Shown here: positions 33,258 through 44,741 of the stretch, one piece after another
How positions within the stretch are numbered: the first letter of the stretch is position 1
Layout of the letters: every line of letters starts with the position of its first letter
Assembly (NCBI RefSeq): GCF_017591425.1
Contig: NW_024467101.1
Span: forward strand, 11,296,918 to 11,360,917
DNA: 64,000 bases
Reading direction: 5' to 3'
Source of the DNA: Ochotona curzoniae
Taxonomy: Eukaryota; Chordata; Mammalia; Lagomorpha; Ochotonidae
Notes under the pieces: generated by a model
Told to the model about the DNA's origin: nothing
Seen by the model: only the letters and a program-made list of their open reading frames with translations
Databases searched by the model: none
Program-made: the position numbers and the translations under genes

Positions 33258-33550
33258 CTGTGTGCATCAGACGTTGCCTCGGAGGCCTGTGTCCCATGCA
33301 GGAGTGCCTGCGTTCGAGTCTCGGCTCTGATCCTGACCCCTAGCTTCCTGCTGGGACAGATCCTGGGATGTAGTGGGTGATGGGCTCCAAGTGGTCCCTG
33401 CCACCCAATGGCAGGCCTGGATTGAGGTCCCAGTTTCTGGCTTCAGTGTGGCTCAGTCCCAGCTGCCAAACACATTTGGGGAGTGAATCAATGGATGGGA
33501 GTGTTTTCTTTCCCTGCCTCTCTCTGATGTCCAAATAAGCAATTTTTTGA
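33258..33550 (+). mobile_element. Old SINE, plus strand
   Basis: 'gtgcctgcgttcgagtctcg' (B-box-like), 'cctagcttcctgctgggaca', 'ggcaggcctggattgaggtc' and 'catttggggagtgaatcaat'. It keeps a recognisable tRNA-like GGTTCGAGTC-type B box. Confidence 0.7.
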
Positions 33551-34476
33551 GCAGAGTATTTGGAGGTCCACCTAGCCAGGTCCCTTGCAAACACCCACAC
33601 AAAGCCACGCTGGAGGGGCACCGGCCTCTGCTCCGGTCCAGTCACCACTCTGGCTGCGTGCCAACCCCTGAGCTAGGCAGAGTTCCCACATGTGGTCCCC
33701 CAGATTCCCTTTGGGTTCTCTGGCTGGCCTTACGATGACCTTACACAGTCCACACCACTGAAGGGATGCACCTTGACCCGATTCTGTTTCCATGCTGCCC
33801 ACCTGAGGTTGGTGTCAAATGGGGCAGTGGATAGGCTTGGTCCCTAGACACCAGTGGCCAGCCACATCCCTGCCTGCCCGTGCTTCCATATGGCCAGCTG
33901 CAAAGGCGGGCATCCCAGGTCCCCAACATGGTGTCCTTTTTGCTCCAACAGTTCTCAGAAGCTCTGGTCTCACAGCCCTGGTTTTCTTCTGAAGGATGCG
34001 GGTCTCAAGCAAGTGTGCACAGTGGGCAGGACTGTTAGGGGCTTAGGTGCTGGGAGGTGGGCCCCCAGGACGTGGAGATCCCTTGACGTTTCCCGTGTCT
34101 TCCGAAGGAAATGAAGTGTGTGTGTGTATCTCTGGCATGTTTATGTCACCACTTGCTTTTATGAAGGGGATAGCTGCGTGTATATATTCATCTTGAGGTG
34201 ACTGTGCCAACCACCTGCGCATTTATATAGAAGCAGATTTGGAACTCCTGATTGACCTCAGCTCTGACTTTGTGCAGGAGGGTCTATTCCCCCCAGGTTC
34301 CTGTATGTATCTCACTTTCCCATTTGCAGCCTCACAGCCCTGCTGGTTTCCAGGACCCCCTGGAGTACTACCCAGTTCTGTGAGATCACCAAATCTATTT
34401 ATCCTGAAGACTGTTCTCCCCCTACAGCCTTCAACCCTTCCTAACATCACCCAACCTGTATCAAATTGGGACACAT
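33551..34476. other. Intergenic, nothing recognised
   Basis: GC-rich with short open frames only. Confidence 0.4.
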
Positions 34477-34491
34477 AAAGATTGGCTGTTT

Positions 34492-34808
34492 GGGCCTGGC
34501 GTGGAGGCCTAGCAGCTAAAGTCCTCACCTTGCACTCTCTGGGATCCCATATGGGCACCGGTTCTAATCCCGGCAGCCCCACTTCCCATCCAGCTCCCTG
34601 CTTGTGGCCTGGGAAAGCAGTAGAGGACAGCCCAAAGCCTTGGGACCCTGCACCCACATGGGAGACTTGGAGGAAATTCCTGGCTCCTGGCTCTGGAGCA
34701 GCGCAGTACCAGCCACTGCAATCACTTGGGGAGTGAATCATCGGACGGAAGATCTTCCTCTCTGTCTCTCCTCCACTCTGTATGTCTGACTTTGCAATTA
34801 AAAAAAAA
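34492..34808 (+). mobile_element. Young CSINE SINE, plus strand, with 15-bp target duplication
   Basis: Full length from 'gggcctggcgtggaggccta' to an A-run. The direct repeat aaagattggctgttt flanks it at 34477-34491 and 34809-34823. B-box region 'ccggttctaatcccgg'. Confidence 0.96.
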
Positions 34809-35027
34809 AAAGATTGGCTGTTTATACTAGAGAGTTCTATGGACTTTTAGAAAAACCTAGTGTGTCATTTGAACCCTCACTTTAGATTGCTTCATTGGTC
34901 TATGTCTCCTCCATTTAGTGCCACCACTGCCTCATCCCTCTGCCAGCCATGGATGGCTTTGTCATCTCCACAGATCCCAGCCTCTTTAGATGTCATATAC
35001 TTGGGTTTGTAAAAGTCCATATATTGG

Positions 35028-35300
35028 GCCCAGTGTGGTAGCCTAGCAGCTAAAGTCCTCGCCTTGAACATGCCAGGATCCCATATGGTGCTGGTTCTAA
35101 TCCCGGCGGCCCCAATTTCCTTCCAGCTCCCTGCTTATGGCCTGGGAAAGCAGTCAAGGATGGCCCAAAGCCTTGGGACCCTGCACCTGCATGGGAGACC
35201 CGGAAGAGGCTCCTGGCTCCTTGCTTTGGAATGGCTCAGCTCCAGCCGTAGGGGCTGCTTGGGGAGTGAATCATCAGACGGAAGATCTTCCAATCTTTCA
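35028..35300 (+). mobile_element. CSINE SINE, plus strand, tail lost
   Basis: 'gggcccagtgtggtagccta' to 'gaatcatcagacggaagatc'; the A-tail is missing, possibly cut by later rearrangement. Confidence 0.88.
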
Positions 35301-35689
35301 CACATGCTCCAGCCCAAGTCTCCCCAGTAATATACAACAAAAGGCTAGGATATTGTAGCTGAGTAGAAGTGACCACAGTTCCCTGCCATTTAGTGCACCC
35401 AAGAATGGCTGGAATGCGGAGTCCGCACAGAAGGTCAACATCCACCATGATGATCTATCCGGCCCCCATGGAGGCACCCTGAGAAGCTCCCCAAGACCAG
35501 CCCTCAGACACATATTCCGGCAAGCTTTAGGAAGAACTCAGCCATCGATTCAAAAGGACCTTTGATAAGTAACCCTTCCCTCCGTTCCTGTGTCACCACT
35601 CAAATGTAACATGTTTTTTTTTCTGTCCAAACCATTGGCCAGTTTCTTTTGCAGGACTAGGAACCTCCCATTCCTCCCCCACCAAATTG

Positions 35690-36800
35690 AGAACACCACC
35701 AAGAGAACACTAGGCCCCAAAACTCATCTCGAAGATGCAAACAGGAAAATGTCAACTCCTACGGGCCTCCACGGTCACCTGACCTCATTCTTTGTGGATG
35801 CAGCTCGATCCGGGGCCCTGATGATCCGGGGCCACTATACAGCCTGCATGGTAGTGACCTTGGATTCTGTCCTTGAGGCACAGTGCCTCCCCCAGGGAAC
35901 TACTTCCCAAAGGGCTGATCTGTATGTGCTCATTTGGGCATTGACACTGGCTCAGGGAAAACGAGTCAATATCTATACTGATTTCAAGTATGCTCTTCTC
36001 ATTGCTCACTCGCACTCAGCCATCTGGCAGGAGAGAGGATTCCTCACCACCAAGGGCAATCCTATCGTTAATGTCTCTCTGAGTAACAAGTTTCTTCAAG
36101 TCCTCTCTCTCCCGGCACAGGTGGCAATTATTCACTGCCGGAGACATCAGTCTTCCACAAACCTGGTGGCTTTTGCAACAGCAAAAGCAGGCAACAGCAA
36201 CCCTCATTAAACTTCAAGATGAGTGACCACTCAGACAACCACTGCCCCCATAATGTTCCTTTCTGTCTTCTTTGAGCCTGCTCTCAACAGGAATGACAGG
36301 ACCTGCTCGCCTCAGGGGGCTAGGCACATCCAGAGGGCTGGATCTTCACAGATGACAGGGTTGCACTATCTTCTCATGATGCTCTGTCCATCCTCACTGA
36401 TATCCCCAATTCTTTGCATGCAGGGCCGGACTCATTATTCCGGTTTCTTACCCCATTATTTTTGCGTCCTAATCTGCGTGGACTTCTCACGCAATTTCAT
36501 GCTTTGTGCCCAACTTGCTCCATTGTTGGCCTTCATTTCACAGGTCACCCAACAGGTCTCAGAAGCCTTACACGTCACCTGGAAACTCCATTATCCCATA
36601 CCATCCCCAGTCCTCAGGAAATGGTGGCAAGAGCCAATGGAATTATCAAGGACCACTTCGCAAAATTATCCTTGGAGCTCATATCCTTGTGCGTGCATTT
36701 ACTGTTAGACGCTAATGCACATCAGGGCCACCCCTAGCAAGCCCCTTGGATTAATCCTATTTGAGCTGCTGTATGGCCGGCTACTACACCCTACCTTCTG
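35690..36800 (+). pseudogene. Decayed class I (gamma-like) ERV pol: RNase H and integrase
   Basis: An open frame (35590-36210) carries an RNase H-like domain: the FFVDA strand, 'QCLPQGTTSQRADLYVLIWA', 'GKRVNIYTDFKYAL', and the IIHCRRHQ end. The second catalytic position is Asp (RADLY) where family members have Glu. After a stop and frame changes, integrase pieces follow (36280-36800): the core end pattern VARANGIIKDHF, where the catalytic Glu before the Arg is Ala, and a downstream 'LLYGR'-type segment. The style resembles HERV-H/RTVL-like pol. It is broken in several places and cannot give a working polymerase. Confidence 0.85.
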
Positions 36801-36960
36801 CCTGTCCCTGTTTTAAGAATGGCGAGTCTGGACATCAACTGCTGGGTGAGAGTCCCCCAACCCTTGCTCTTCTTTAACGGCACTTTGGCTACTTCAGGTG
36901 TCCTGCCTTCCCGTGGATGGAAACATGAGAAGCAAACACAGGAATGTTTTGTTTTCCTAT

Positions 36961-36980
36961 TGTGTGTGTGTGTGTGTGTG
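36961..36980 (+). repeat. Short (TG)n repeat
   Basis: About ten TG units just past the ERV integrase remnant. Confidence 0.95.
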
Positions 36981-37099
36981 AGATTGTGTTGACTCTCTAG
37001 GTCAGGCTGGGAAAATCTGACATCTAACCAAAATGAGCGCTTCAATGCTGAACAGGAATTATGCATTTTATTGAAGGCTCATTTCATCAGAGCTTTGCA

Positions 37100-37240
37100 A
37101 TTTATTTTTATTATTATTTTATATAATATTGCTCTAGCAGATCTGGGAAATAGGATGAGTACTACCTGTCAACTGTGTGGGATTGACATCTATAGAACAT
37201 TTTGTCCAGCAACAGCCAGGCACACCGTTCCCCCAAGAGA
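37100..37240 (+). mobile_element. Possible L1 ORF2 scrap
   Basis: 'gacatctatagaacattttg' followed by 'tccagcaacagcc' resembles the L1 ORF2 'gacatctacagaacactcca' region. Short and uncertain. Confidence 0.3.
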
Positions 37241-38229
37241 TGTGGGCCTGGGGAATGCTTCCGCCACCCCGATCCCCCAACCCCAGGCTAGGGAGGAGGT
37301 ATGCTTATCAGAGAATTCACGCAATTGAGGGAGCGCACAGGCCCTTGGATGGCTTCCTTTGTGCACCCAACCAAGTATTTTAAAAAGAAGTTGACAGCAT
37401 TTCCCAGACTTCCAAAAAACTTGAACAGGAGGTGGTAATACTTCCTAACTCCTGAGTTATCCTGACCCCAAAAATGAGGGCAACCCCAAGAAAAGAAAAT
37501 CAACAGTTCAAGTGCCAGGGCGAGTGACTGCCCCCTTCCGGGCCCTTGCGGGACACATAACACGGGGGCAGCTTCTCAAGGGAGAGAGGGCCAAAGAGGG
37601 GTTGTCACCCACATGCCTCCTGGCTGCTCCTGAGCTGTGCAGGCATAGAGCAGACGCTACAAGCTGAGGAGAGGCTCTGAGCCCTGGACTGTGGTGGGAA
37701 CAAGCATTCAGCATCTGGGTCAGTCCCTGCAGGTGCTGGTCTGTGTGGCCTGACCCCACGGAAACAGTAGGAAAGGCCCTCAAGCAGCTTCCACCTTCTG
37801 TCCTTCTCTCCGACGTTGTCCGAATGCTCCGGCTCCCTTCGCTACATCAGAGCCCCAGACCAGGATGCGATCACATTTGTCTAGCTCTGCATATTTGCAT
37901 GCACTTGGTAGTCAATATCCTAGCTGTCACAAAAGCCAGTGATGCACACGGGCAGGGACGTGGGGAGAAAGGGAAGCCCTCCCAAAACAGCGGACGGGAA
38001 TGTGAATTGGCGGTGGAAGTGGAGAATGAAGCGAGGGTTCTCAGCATCTACAGATAGCATTGTGGGGACCCAGCAAGCCCCGTCAAGCCGTGGCCCCGTG
38101 CTCTCTGCGACACAGCTCACCACCGCCAAGACACACAATCAGTTGCGGTGTCCGTCAACACCGGAACACAGTTGCCAAGGTGTGGAATCAACAGCAGTGT
38201 CTGGCAACAGCCAAATAGACTTTAAATGG

Positions 38230-38362
38230 AAGTCTGGGCTGCTTGCTGCAGCCTAACTCAGCCCCGGGGTCTTGTGACCATTTGGGAAGAGAATCAACGG
38301 ATGGAAGATCTGTTTCCCTGTTATCCTTTCAAATAAATAATAAATTATATGTAAAGAAAAGA
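38230..38362 (+). mobile_element. CSINE tail fragment, plus strand
   Basis: 'gaccatttgggaagagaatc', 'aacggatggaagatctgttt' and the A-rich tail 'caaataaataataaatta'. Confidence 0.65.
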
Positions 38363-38364
38363 AA

Positions 38365-38560
38365 AACATGGTCTACATATACACCATGGAATACTATTCA
38401 GCTATAATAAAGAATGAAATCCTGTCATCTGCAGTGAAACAGTTGGAATGGAAGGGAGGACACAGAAAGATGAATAAACACTACATACTCTTCCTCCATC
38501 TGGGGGAGCCGAGAAAACCTCAATATGAGCACTGAGTAGCAAGCACTAAAGGCTGGGAGA
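38365..38560 (+). mobile_element. L1 3' fragment, plus strand
   Basis: 'tacaccatggaatactattc', 'agctataataaagaatgaaa' and 'tgaataaacactacatact' are the L1 ORF2-end landmarks. Confidence 0.85.
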
Positions 38561-39840
38561 AATGGGAGCGACAGCACAAGCCCAGGACACCACTGAGGTG
38601 CGTGACCGACCAAGTATTAGTCAAACTCGGCTGATTGGCCAAGGAACAGATGCCAACCTGGCCTGCAATGGCTCCCACAGAGAGGACTTCGTGTGTCTCT
38701 TCTCAGCACCCCAAAGAAGAAAGGACGCGTGCTCTGGGGGTAGGACAGAGTGGAAGGCCGCAAGCTCTCAGCAGGGGAGAAGAACCCTGGGCCTGGAAAT
38801 GGAGGTTCTAGAACAGAGTTCCTCTCTGAGGCAGAAAAATCGAGTGGAAGAGGAAGGGAGAGGCCAAGGGCTTGGGGTCCACAGAGAGATGCCAAGTTTT
38901 GGTGCAAAGGAAGGAAGAACGTTTAACCTGAAGGGCCCCTTGCAGGGCCAGGAGGTCATAAGGAAGTCCTATTCCTGTGCCCTATTTGTGCCCAGAAGAT
39001 GAGGAAAAAGAGGTGAATATGGACAAAGAGGAGAAGAAAACAAATAATAGGCTAAAGACAAGCTGGGTCACCCCTGCCCCACTGTGTCCAGAAGGCAGGA
39101 CTGGAGCAGCTGGCCCCTCCACAAGGAGGTTGCCAGATGAGAACCAAGTGGGGGTTCTCCTGGCAAACCAGCAGGACTGGGATCCCTGGGCATATGGTAA
39201 GGGTATCCCTCCTAACCTGCTCCCGCCAGCCTGCCAGCCCAGCTTCAGGCACTGAAACCAATAGGTGATGGGGAAGACGCAAGCCCCCAAGGGGTCCTGT
39301 AGCCCTCGCTGGCACCACTTTCTTCCATGTCACCTACATGCACGCCTTGCCTTGCCCTCAGGCATACTGGGCACAGTCTCAGCCATCCACCTGCTCTGAG
39401 CATGGCCACCAGCAAAGCCATGCGAAAGTCCTGGTCTAGTGCTGTCTGCTGCACTTGGCACTGAGCTTGGAGGGAAAGAAGGTTCTCAGAACACCCATAG
39501 GCAGTTTCTGGAGCCTGCCGGGAGGGTCCCTGGGGACAGTGACAGCCCAGAGGGGCTCAGCTACCCAGAGTGCTCCCAGGGTCGCCCTTAGAAGTACTCC
39601 AGGACCTTTCTGCAGCAGTGCCAGTGCCACTCACGGGACGACTGATAGGGTTAATTGTCAGGGTGAATGTATTCCTGGAACTCTGGGATCTCCTAAGAAA
39701 CACCTGCATCCCGTCATGGGAAAAACCCTGCTTTCTGAAACACCAGGAAGCAAACAGGAGATAGGAATGCTCTTGGGGTTTTTAGAATTCCTAGGAAGGA
39801 CAATTACCTTCGAGGTATGCTATTTATGTCCACACTGAAG

Positions 39841-40285
39841 TGATAGGATTGGAATCCTGAGTTTTTGCATATGGCAAATCTATATTGAAGTCATCTATAT
39901 TGAAGTAAGTGGATCAGTGATGGCGACCATGGTAACCAAAGAAGGAAAAAGTTCACCTCCAATAAAACCCGGGACAGATGGGGGAATTCTGGTGGGCCCC
40001 GCAGGCAGTGCACGAATGAGAGGCACAGAACCATATCCCCCCCGCCCACCAATAAGGGCCGAGGTGACCCCCATTTCAGATTCCGAGTCAAAGAGAGTTT
40101 AAAAAGCCCCATTCCCAGTCTCTTCCCCGCTCTTCTTCCTCTGCAGCCTACTCCTCCATGTCTGTCCTTTCTGCTGCCTGGGGAAGGGAAGTCCATGACC
40201 GTGTTTCCCTAAAATAAAGGCTATCTAAATTATTTTCATGTATTCGGCTGAATTATTCTTTCCCTAGTGGTCGGCGAATCTAACA
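39841..40285 (+). mobile_element. LTR, copy B, plus strand
   Basis: Homologous to 18690-19130 (see that entry). It has a TATA-like 'gagtttaaaaagccc', CT-rich R/U5, 'ctaaaataaaggctatc' with AATAAA, and ends 'ctaaca' at 40285. The next bases are tct and then 'tggcgagcagtgaatc', which fits a primer-binding site placed 3 nt after an LTR. The 5' boundary is approximate. No gag follows directly, so the internal region has been lost or moved. Confidence 0.65.
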
Positions 40286-40288
40286 TCT

Positions 40289-40306
40289 TGGCGAGCAGTG
40301 AATCTA
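40289..40306 (+). other. Primer-binding-site-like sequence
   Basis: TGGCGAGCAGTGAATC starts 3 nt past the LTR end. TGG is the complement of a tRNA CCA end. I could not assign the tRNA. Confidence 0.4.
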
Positions 40307-40329
40307 ACAGTCAGGATCTTAAATATTGT

Positions 40330-41857
40330 AAATTTTTGTCTGCTCTATGTCACAGAATAACCCCATTATGTAATTTACCCAATATCATGTAGCTATTGAT
40401 TTTCCCATAGCTACTTGCTGTAAAAGCCACACACTTATTTTGTTCAAGGTGCTTGTTGTTGCTCATGGCAAGAGATTGCACCCAGACTGGAAATTAAAAT
40501 CATTTCACTCGCCTTGGAGTCTCGCTCAATTTCATTAAACCCTGACAGACGACACTGCCTACGTGGAGACTCTGGGCTCCATCCTGGCTGGTCAGACTCC
40601 CTTCTCAGGCTTCGTCATCAGACGAAACTGACCAAGATGTCCTTCAGCCCAGCCAGGGTTTGGAGCCAGGTCACAGAGTCCCAGGGAGGACCTGGACAGG
40701 AGAAGGGCAATGGGTCAGGGCTCTGGGCACCAGGGCAGCATGCGACTTCCTCACTCTCCTTGCTAGGGCTTCCCCAGGGATTGCTCCTGTACCAGCTGCC
40801 CCTCTAGGACCCAGCGTCACAGAGAGGCCAAGAAGGAATTAAGCTACGTCCGTTAGGGGCCCTTTGCCTTCCTGCCCCACCTACTCTTCCTGCCCTGCAC
40901 TCCCAGACCCAGTTCCCTAGTACCCCTGTCTGGACCCCTCATCAGCTCCTCCTCAACCCCCAGGCTGGTGAAGAACCTCGCCCCCTTGCCTTCGTCACCT
41001 GTGCCATCATCACCTCAAGTCCAACATGTGGCTGCCTTCCTGTTGGCTTCTTTCCTGCTGTCGCTTCCCCCAAGCCAGAGATGCCGGGGCTGTTCAGTTG
41101 ATTATCCTTAATCATCAGTGCAGAGAGGTCCTGCAGAGACTCAGCAGGCAGCATCCTGGGCAGCCACACCCAGGGCAGCCACTCCTGTGGCCATATCACC
41201 CTGGCTGAGGCTACACCTGCTGAGGGCATCTCCACTCCACACCTTTGGACTATCTCAGGCAAACCTCGCACACAACCCCCACCACCCACCATCCACCCCC
41301 TGCAAGTGCCCTACCCATCAGAGGGGAGGATCAGGCCTACAGCAAAGCATCCCTGCAGCCAAGGGCAGCTTTTGGCCTAGGATGGTAGGATGGGTCACGT
41401 TTTGGGCGTCCTGCTTTTCAAAGGGAGAAAAAGGTCCCAAGCAGAACAGGAAGATTTCCTGTTGTTCAGGTCAGAGATTCTTCGACAGGGAAATAAGCAA
41501 AGCTGCATTTCAGTTATTGGAAACATATTATATAAGTAACTTCCCAACCTGGGGCCCAGCATGTGTGAAGGGCTGAAGCCTCACAATAAGAGAAAAAGCT
41601 GGACAAGCCGGACATCAACATTCTTCTCAGATCAGCAGACCCAAGGTCATGGGCAAGGCCCTCCTCCAGAAACTGACATGATGAAGGATCATGGGTAGCC
41701 GGAGCACAGGCCGCTGCTAGGGCTGGGATGCAGGTAGGAACATGCAGAGTGGCGACTAGGGGGACCTGGGCCCTCGTGGGGACAAGGTGGGGCCCTCAGA
41801 ACTCCCCAGAGAGGCAGTCGGTTTTTAAACTAAGAACCAACATTTTCACATGTTAAA
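40330..41857. other. Intergenic, nothing recognised
   Basis: GC-rich with no exon or repeat I can support. Confidence 0.35.
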
Positions 41858-42175
41858 ATGTATACTCATTTTATTTGAAAGAGAGAGAGACACACAGGGA
41901 GCTAGACCAAGAGATTTTCCTTCCTCTGACCCACTCCCCAGCTGCCTGCAGCCACAGGGCTTGACTCAGGGTTTGGCAGGAGCCTGGCACTGGCCTGGGT
42001 CTCCTGCCTGGCCGACAGGGAGCCATCGTCTGCTGCACCCTTCCCACCCTCACCCGTGTGTGCATTAGCAGATACTGCATTGGAAGTGGGGGAGCCAGGA
42101 CTCCCACCAGACCCTGTGGTAGGAGACCCTAAGTCTCAATCAGCTGCTTAATCACTGCATCAAATGCCAGCCCTT
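41858..42175 (-). mobile_element. CSINE-like SINE, minus strand
   Basis: 'actcattttatttgaaagag', 'cccactccccagctgcctgc', 'gtgtgtgcattagcagatac' and an end 'aaatgccagccct'. Confidence 0.75.
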
Positions 42176-42679
42176 CAGGGGAACAGTCTCTAGCGCCTCC
42201 TCAGGCTGGGATGCATCCTGGAACCTGATCACCTGATCGCCGTTCCAGGGCCAAGAGCCAGGTAAATCTCCCTTTGTAATGGCAGCAATAGGGGAAGATC
42301 AGACACCACCGCCAAGCAGGCCGGGAGCCCAGGTTTTCCCAGAGCCTGACCCACACAGGTTCTGAAAATACTTAAATAGAGCCCCTTCTAGCTAGGGGTG
42401 GAAAGGGGACAAATCAAAGCAACTGCAGCTTTCATAGCCCAGGGTCTGCATCTGCCTGACAGATACCTCCCAGGAGAGAGACTGAAGAACCTAGGTGTTT
42501 TCTGCCTTTTGTGATTTCTACCTTAGTTGCTTGGCTGGGGGCTGTGTGAATTCCAGGTCTGACAGTCTACGTGACACCCGTAGACTGGGGCAGGACACCT
42601 GGCAGGTCATACAGGCAAACTACTCCTCAGGAAGAAGGTGCCTGGTGTTTGATAAGACCCACTACCCTATAGCTCATCA

Positions 42680-42950
42680 ATTTGTATTTTTTTGAAAGTT
42701 GCTTGCATCAAACTCACCAATAGAAGCCTGCTAAATCATGACTGTCTTAATCAATAGCCTGAAATGTATAACAACCCTGTGCTGTTCAACCAGGGGGGCG
42801 GTTCTCTCGCTCTGTTTCCTGCCCTGCTGTTCCTGCAGCAGCCTCGGCTGCAGCGGGCCCTCCCCTCCAGCCCTGCTGGGCTGGGGCAGGGGAGGTGGTG
42901 GCTGGGAGACCCAGGCTAACCTGAATAAATTGCCTTTTGTGCCTTAGCAC
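42680..42950 (+). mobile_element. Possible LTR 3' half, plus strand
   Basis: 'gaaatgtataacaaccctgt' (TATA-like), CT/GC-rich sequence, then 'cctgaataaattgccttttg' with AATAAA. The order fits U3-R-U5 of a class I LTR; no boundaries are seen. Confidence 0.4.
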
Positions 42951-43119
42951 TGACTTCAGACTGAAATCTGAAAACCCAGCATAAAACAAGATGGCACCCC
43001 TCTCCAGCTGCAGTGGCACCCTCTGAACACGACCTTGTGGAATTGAGCATCTTAGAGCATACCCACATCTCAGGCCTTGAGGACAAGGCTGGCTTTGCTG
43101 GCCCCAGTCTAACAGCCAT

Positions 43120-43590
43120 TGTTAGGGTCCGTTTTTGTCAGTTCCCCAGGAACGACAAAGAGCCTCGCTGGTAATGCAAAAGCAAGCAGAGTTTATTGTT
43201 CCAGAGTTTATTGTCAGAACATTCTTGGGGCACACAAGCCAACCAAGGAGGGGTCGGACCCTGAACGAGAAAAAAGTCGGTGATTATATAGGCCCTTTCG
43301 GCTGTTACATGCATCATAGACCATGCAAATCCAAACACAGCAATCAGCTTAAAGAGTAACATACTTCAAACACATCATCTTTATGGGTTCCGGACATCAG
43401 CAGCTCATCCTATTGCTGGAACCAGCAATTTTGCCACCGTCCACCCACACCTGGGTATATTCTATAGATAGGGCTTGCGATACTGGTCACAAGCCACAGA
43501 GAAAAAAAAACATGTTTATCACTAGGGTGGACTTTTCCAGTGGTCCCGACTCAGTAAAGTAGCGGTTTCTTGGCACGCAGGAGCCTAACA
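43120..43590 (-). mobile_element. Solo LTR, class I ERV, minus strand, with 4-bp target duplication
   Basis: The 471-bp unit begins TGTTAGG and ends CCTAACA, a 7-bp inverted repeat, and is flanked by CCAT on both sides (43116-43119, 43591-43594). A 4-bp duplication is what gamma-type retroviruses leave. Read on the minus strand it has 'ggcctatataatcaccgac' (TATA box), two AATAAA signals in a tandem repeat ('caataaactctggaa' and 'caataaactctgctt'), and 'ctctttgtcgttcctgggga' as U5. No internal region remains, so it formed by LTR-LTR recombination. Confidence 0.93.
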
Positions 43591-43899
43591 CCATGAGCAA
43601 GGTAAGACCCTCCGCCTAGCCCCTCCTGTCCTGAAGCTCCTCCTCTCTGTCTGATCCATTTAAACGATGCTCACGCAGACACTGTTTGAGCTCTCAGTGT
43701 CTAAGGAGACATCTCAGATACTGATTTGCACCGGTTTCGGCACCCAGCAGGGTCCCCAATGTCTCGGAAGATGTTCCACTCTCTCTGGCTGCGCCTTCTG
43801 GGGGAACCAAAGTTCCCTTCCTAGTTTGTTTCTCAACTTAGGAACGCCTTTCTCCAGCACTGAATTAGCCAGGAAACAATCAGGACAGAATGTATAACT

Positions 43900-44330
43900 C
43901 ACAGTCTGGGGCTTATGATCCCCAGACTCCGCTGGGATATCTACTGGCCAACTTCCAAAATATGGGACTAGACTGAAGCTTACATTACAAGCACAGTGCA
44001 CCTCGGCATGGCCACAGTATTCCTTAGACGGCGGGTCCAAGTCACCTGAAGAAGGCATGTTTAATGCTAGTGTTCTCATGGATGTAGAAAATTTCTGCCA
44101 GCGCCAGGGCAAGTGGTCTGAGATTCATCACATTCAAGCCTTCTGGGACCTTCGCTTCCTGCTCCATCCTTTACTCGTCCTGCTCTGTTTCTCAAGTCCT
44201 TCTGGTAAAAGCCAAACCCTCTCGTTCCCCGGGGAACTCCTCGGATTCTAACCCAAAGTTTAAACCTACCACGACTACTAGACATGGTCACCCTGCTGGA
44301 GACTCCCCGGACCTGGATCTAATTATTTTC
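43900..44330 (+). pseudogene. Decayed class I ERV gag (matrix-region) remnant
   Basis: Translating across frames gives 'LLTNLQNMGLD'-like and 'WPQYSLD' segments, then MFNASVLMDVENFCQRQGKW followed by SEIHHIQAFWDLR. That order (N..MGL, WPQY.L, FC.R.GKWSE..Y.QAFF.LR) is what I associate with HERV-H-like gag. It is broken by frameshifts and stops and encodes no whole protein. Confidence 0.65.
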
Positions 44331-44741
44331 TCTGAACCTCCTGAATTCCTAGGGCTTTCCCCTGTCCCTTCCCCACCCCAAACCCCCAACATTCCCTTGG
44401 TACGTTGTTTAGGAGGCCACTATGCCTCCCTCTACTTCTGTTTTTAACCCGTCAGAGCCATCTCCAGACCCTCCCCTTTGTATCCACAGGTGTCATCCCT
44501 GGAGAAGACTTAACATCTACATCTCTCCTTGGAACTGCCCCTTCTCCCCGACCTCACTGCTCCCGCCTTCTTTGCCCTGTACTGTTTTTCAGTTTTAAAA
44601 ACTCATTTGTCCCTCAGTAAAATACATAATTAACACACATTTCTGTGGTTTATGTAACTGAAATTACTAACAGGCTGTCTTTAAAACAGGCTCTAGGTTG
44701 AGAACCCAGACACCCCCACATGTCAGGCCTTGAGGACAAGG

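Larger units (their letters stand above)
43063..44741 (+). repeat. Direct repeat pair flanking the gag remnant
   Basis: 'cccacat' plus 'tcaggccttgaggacaagg' occurs at 43063-43089 and 44715-44741 with one internal mismatch. The TGTCAGGCC start resembles HERV-H-type LTR starts, so these may be the beginnings of the two LTRs of a decayed element. Confidence 0.55.

Noticed and set aside
34223..34741. 172-codon minus-strand open frame
   Set aside because: Runs through the antisense strand of a CSINE; similar peptide strings recur at every young SINE copy.
38562..39002. 146-codon plus-strand open frame
   Set aside because: Charged low-complexity peptide beginning at the end of an L1 fragment; no domain.
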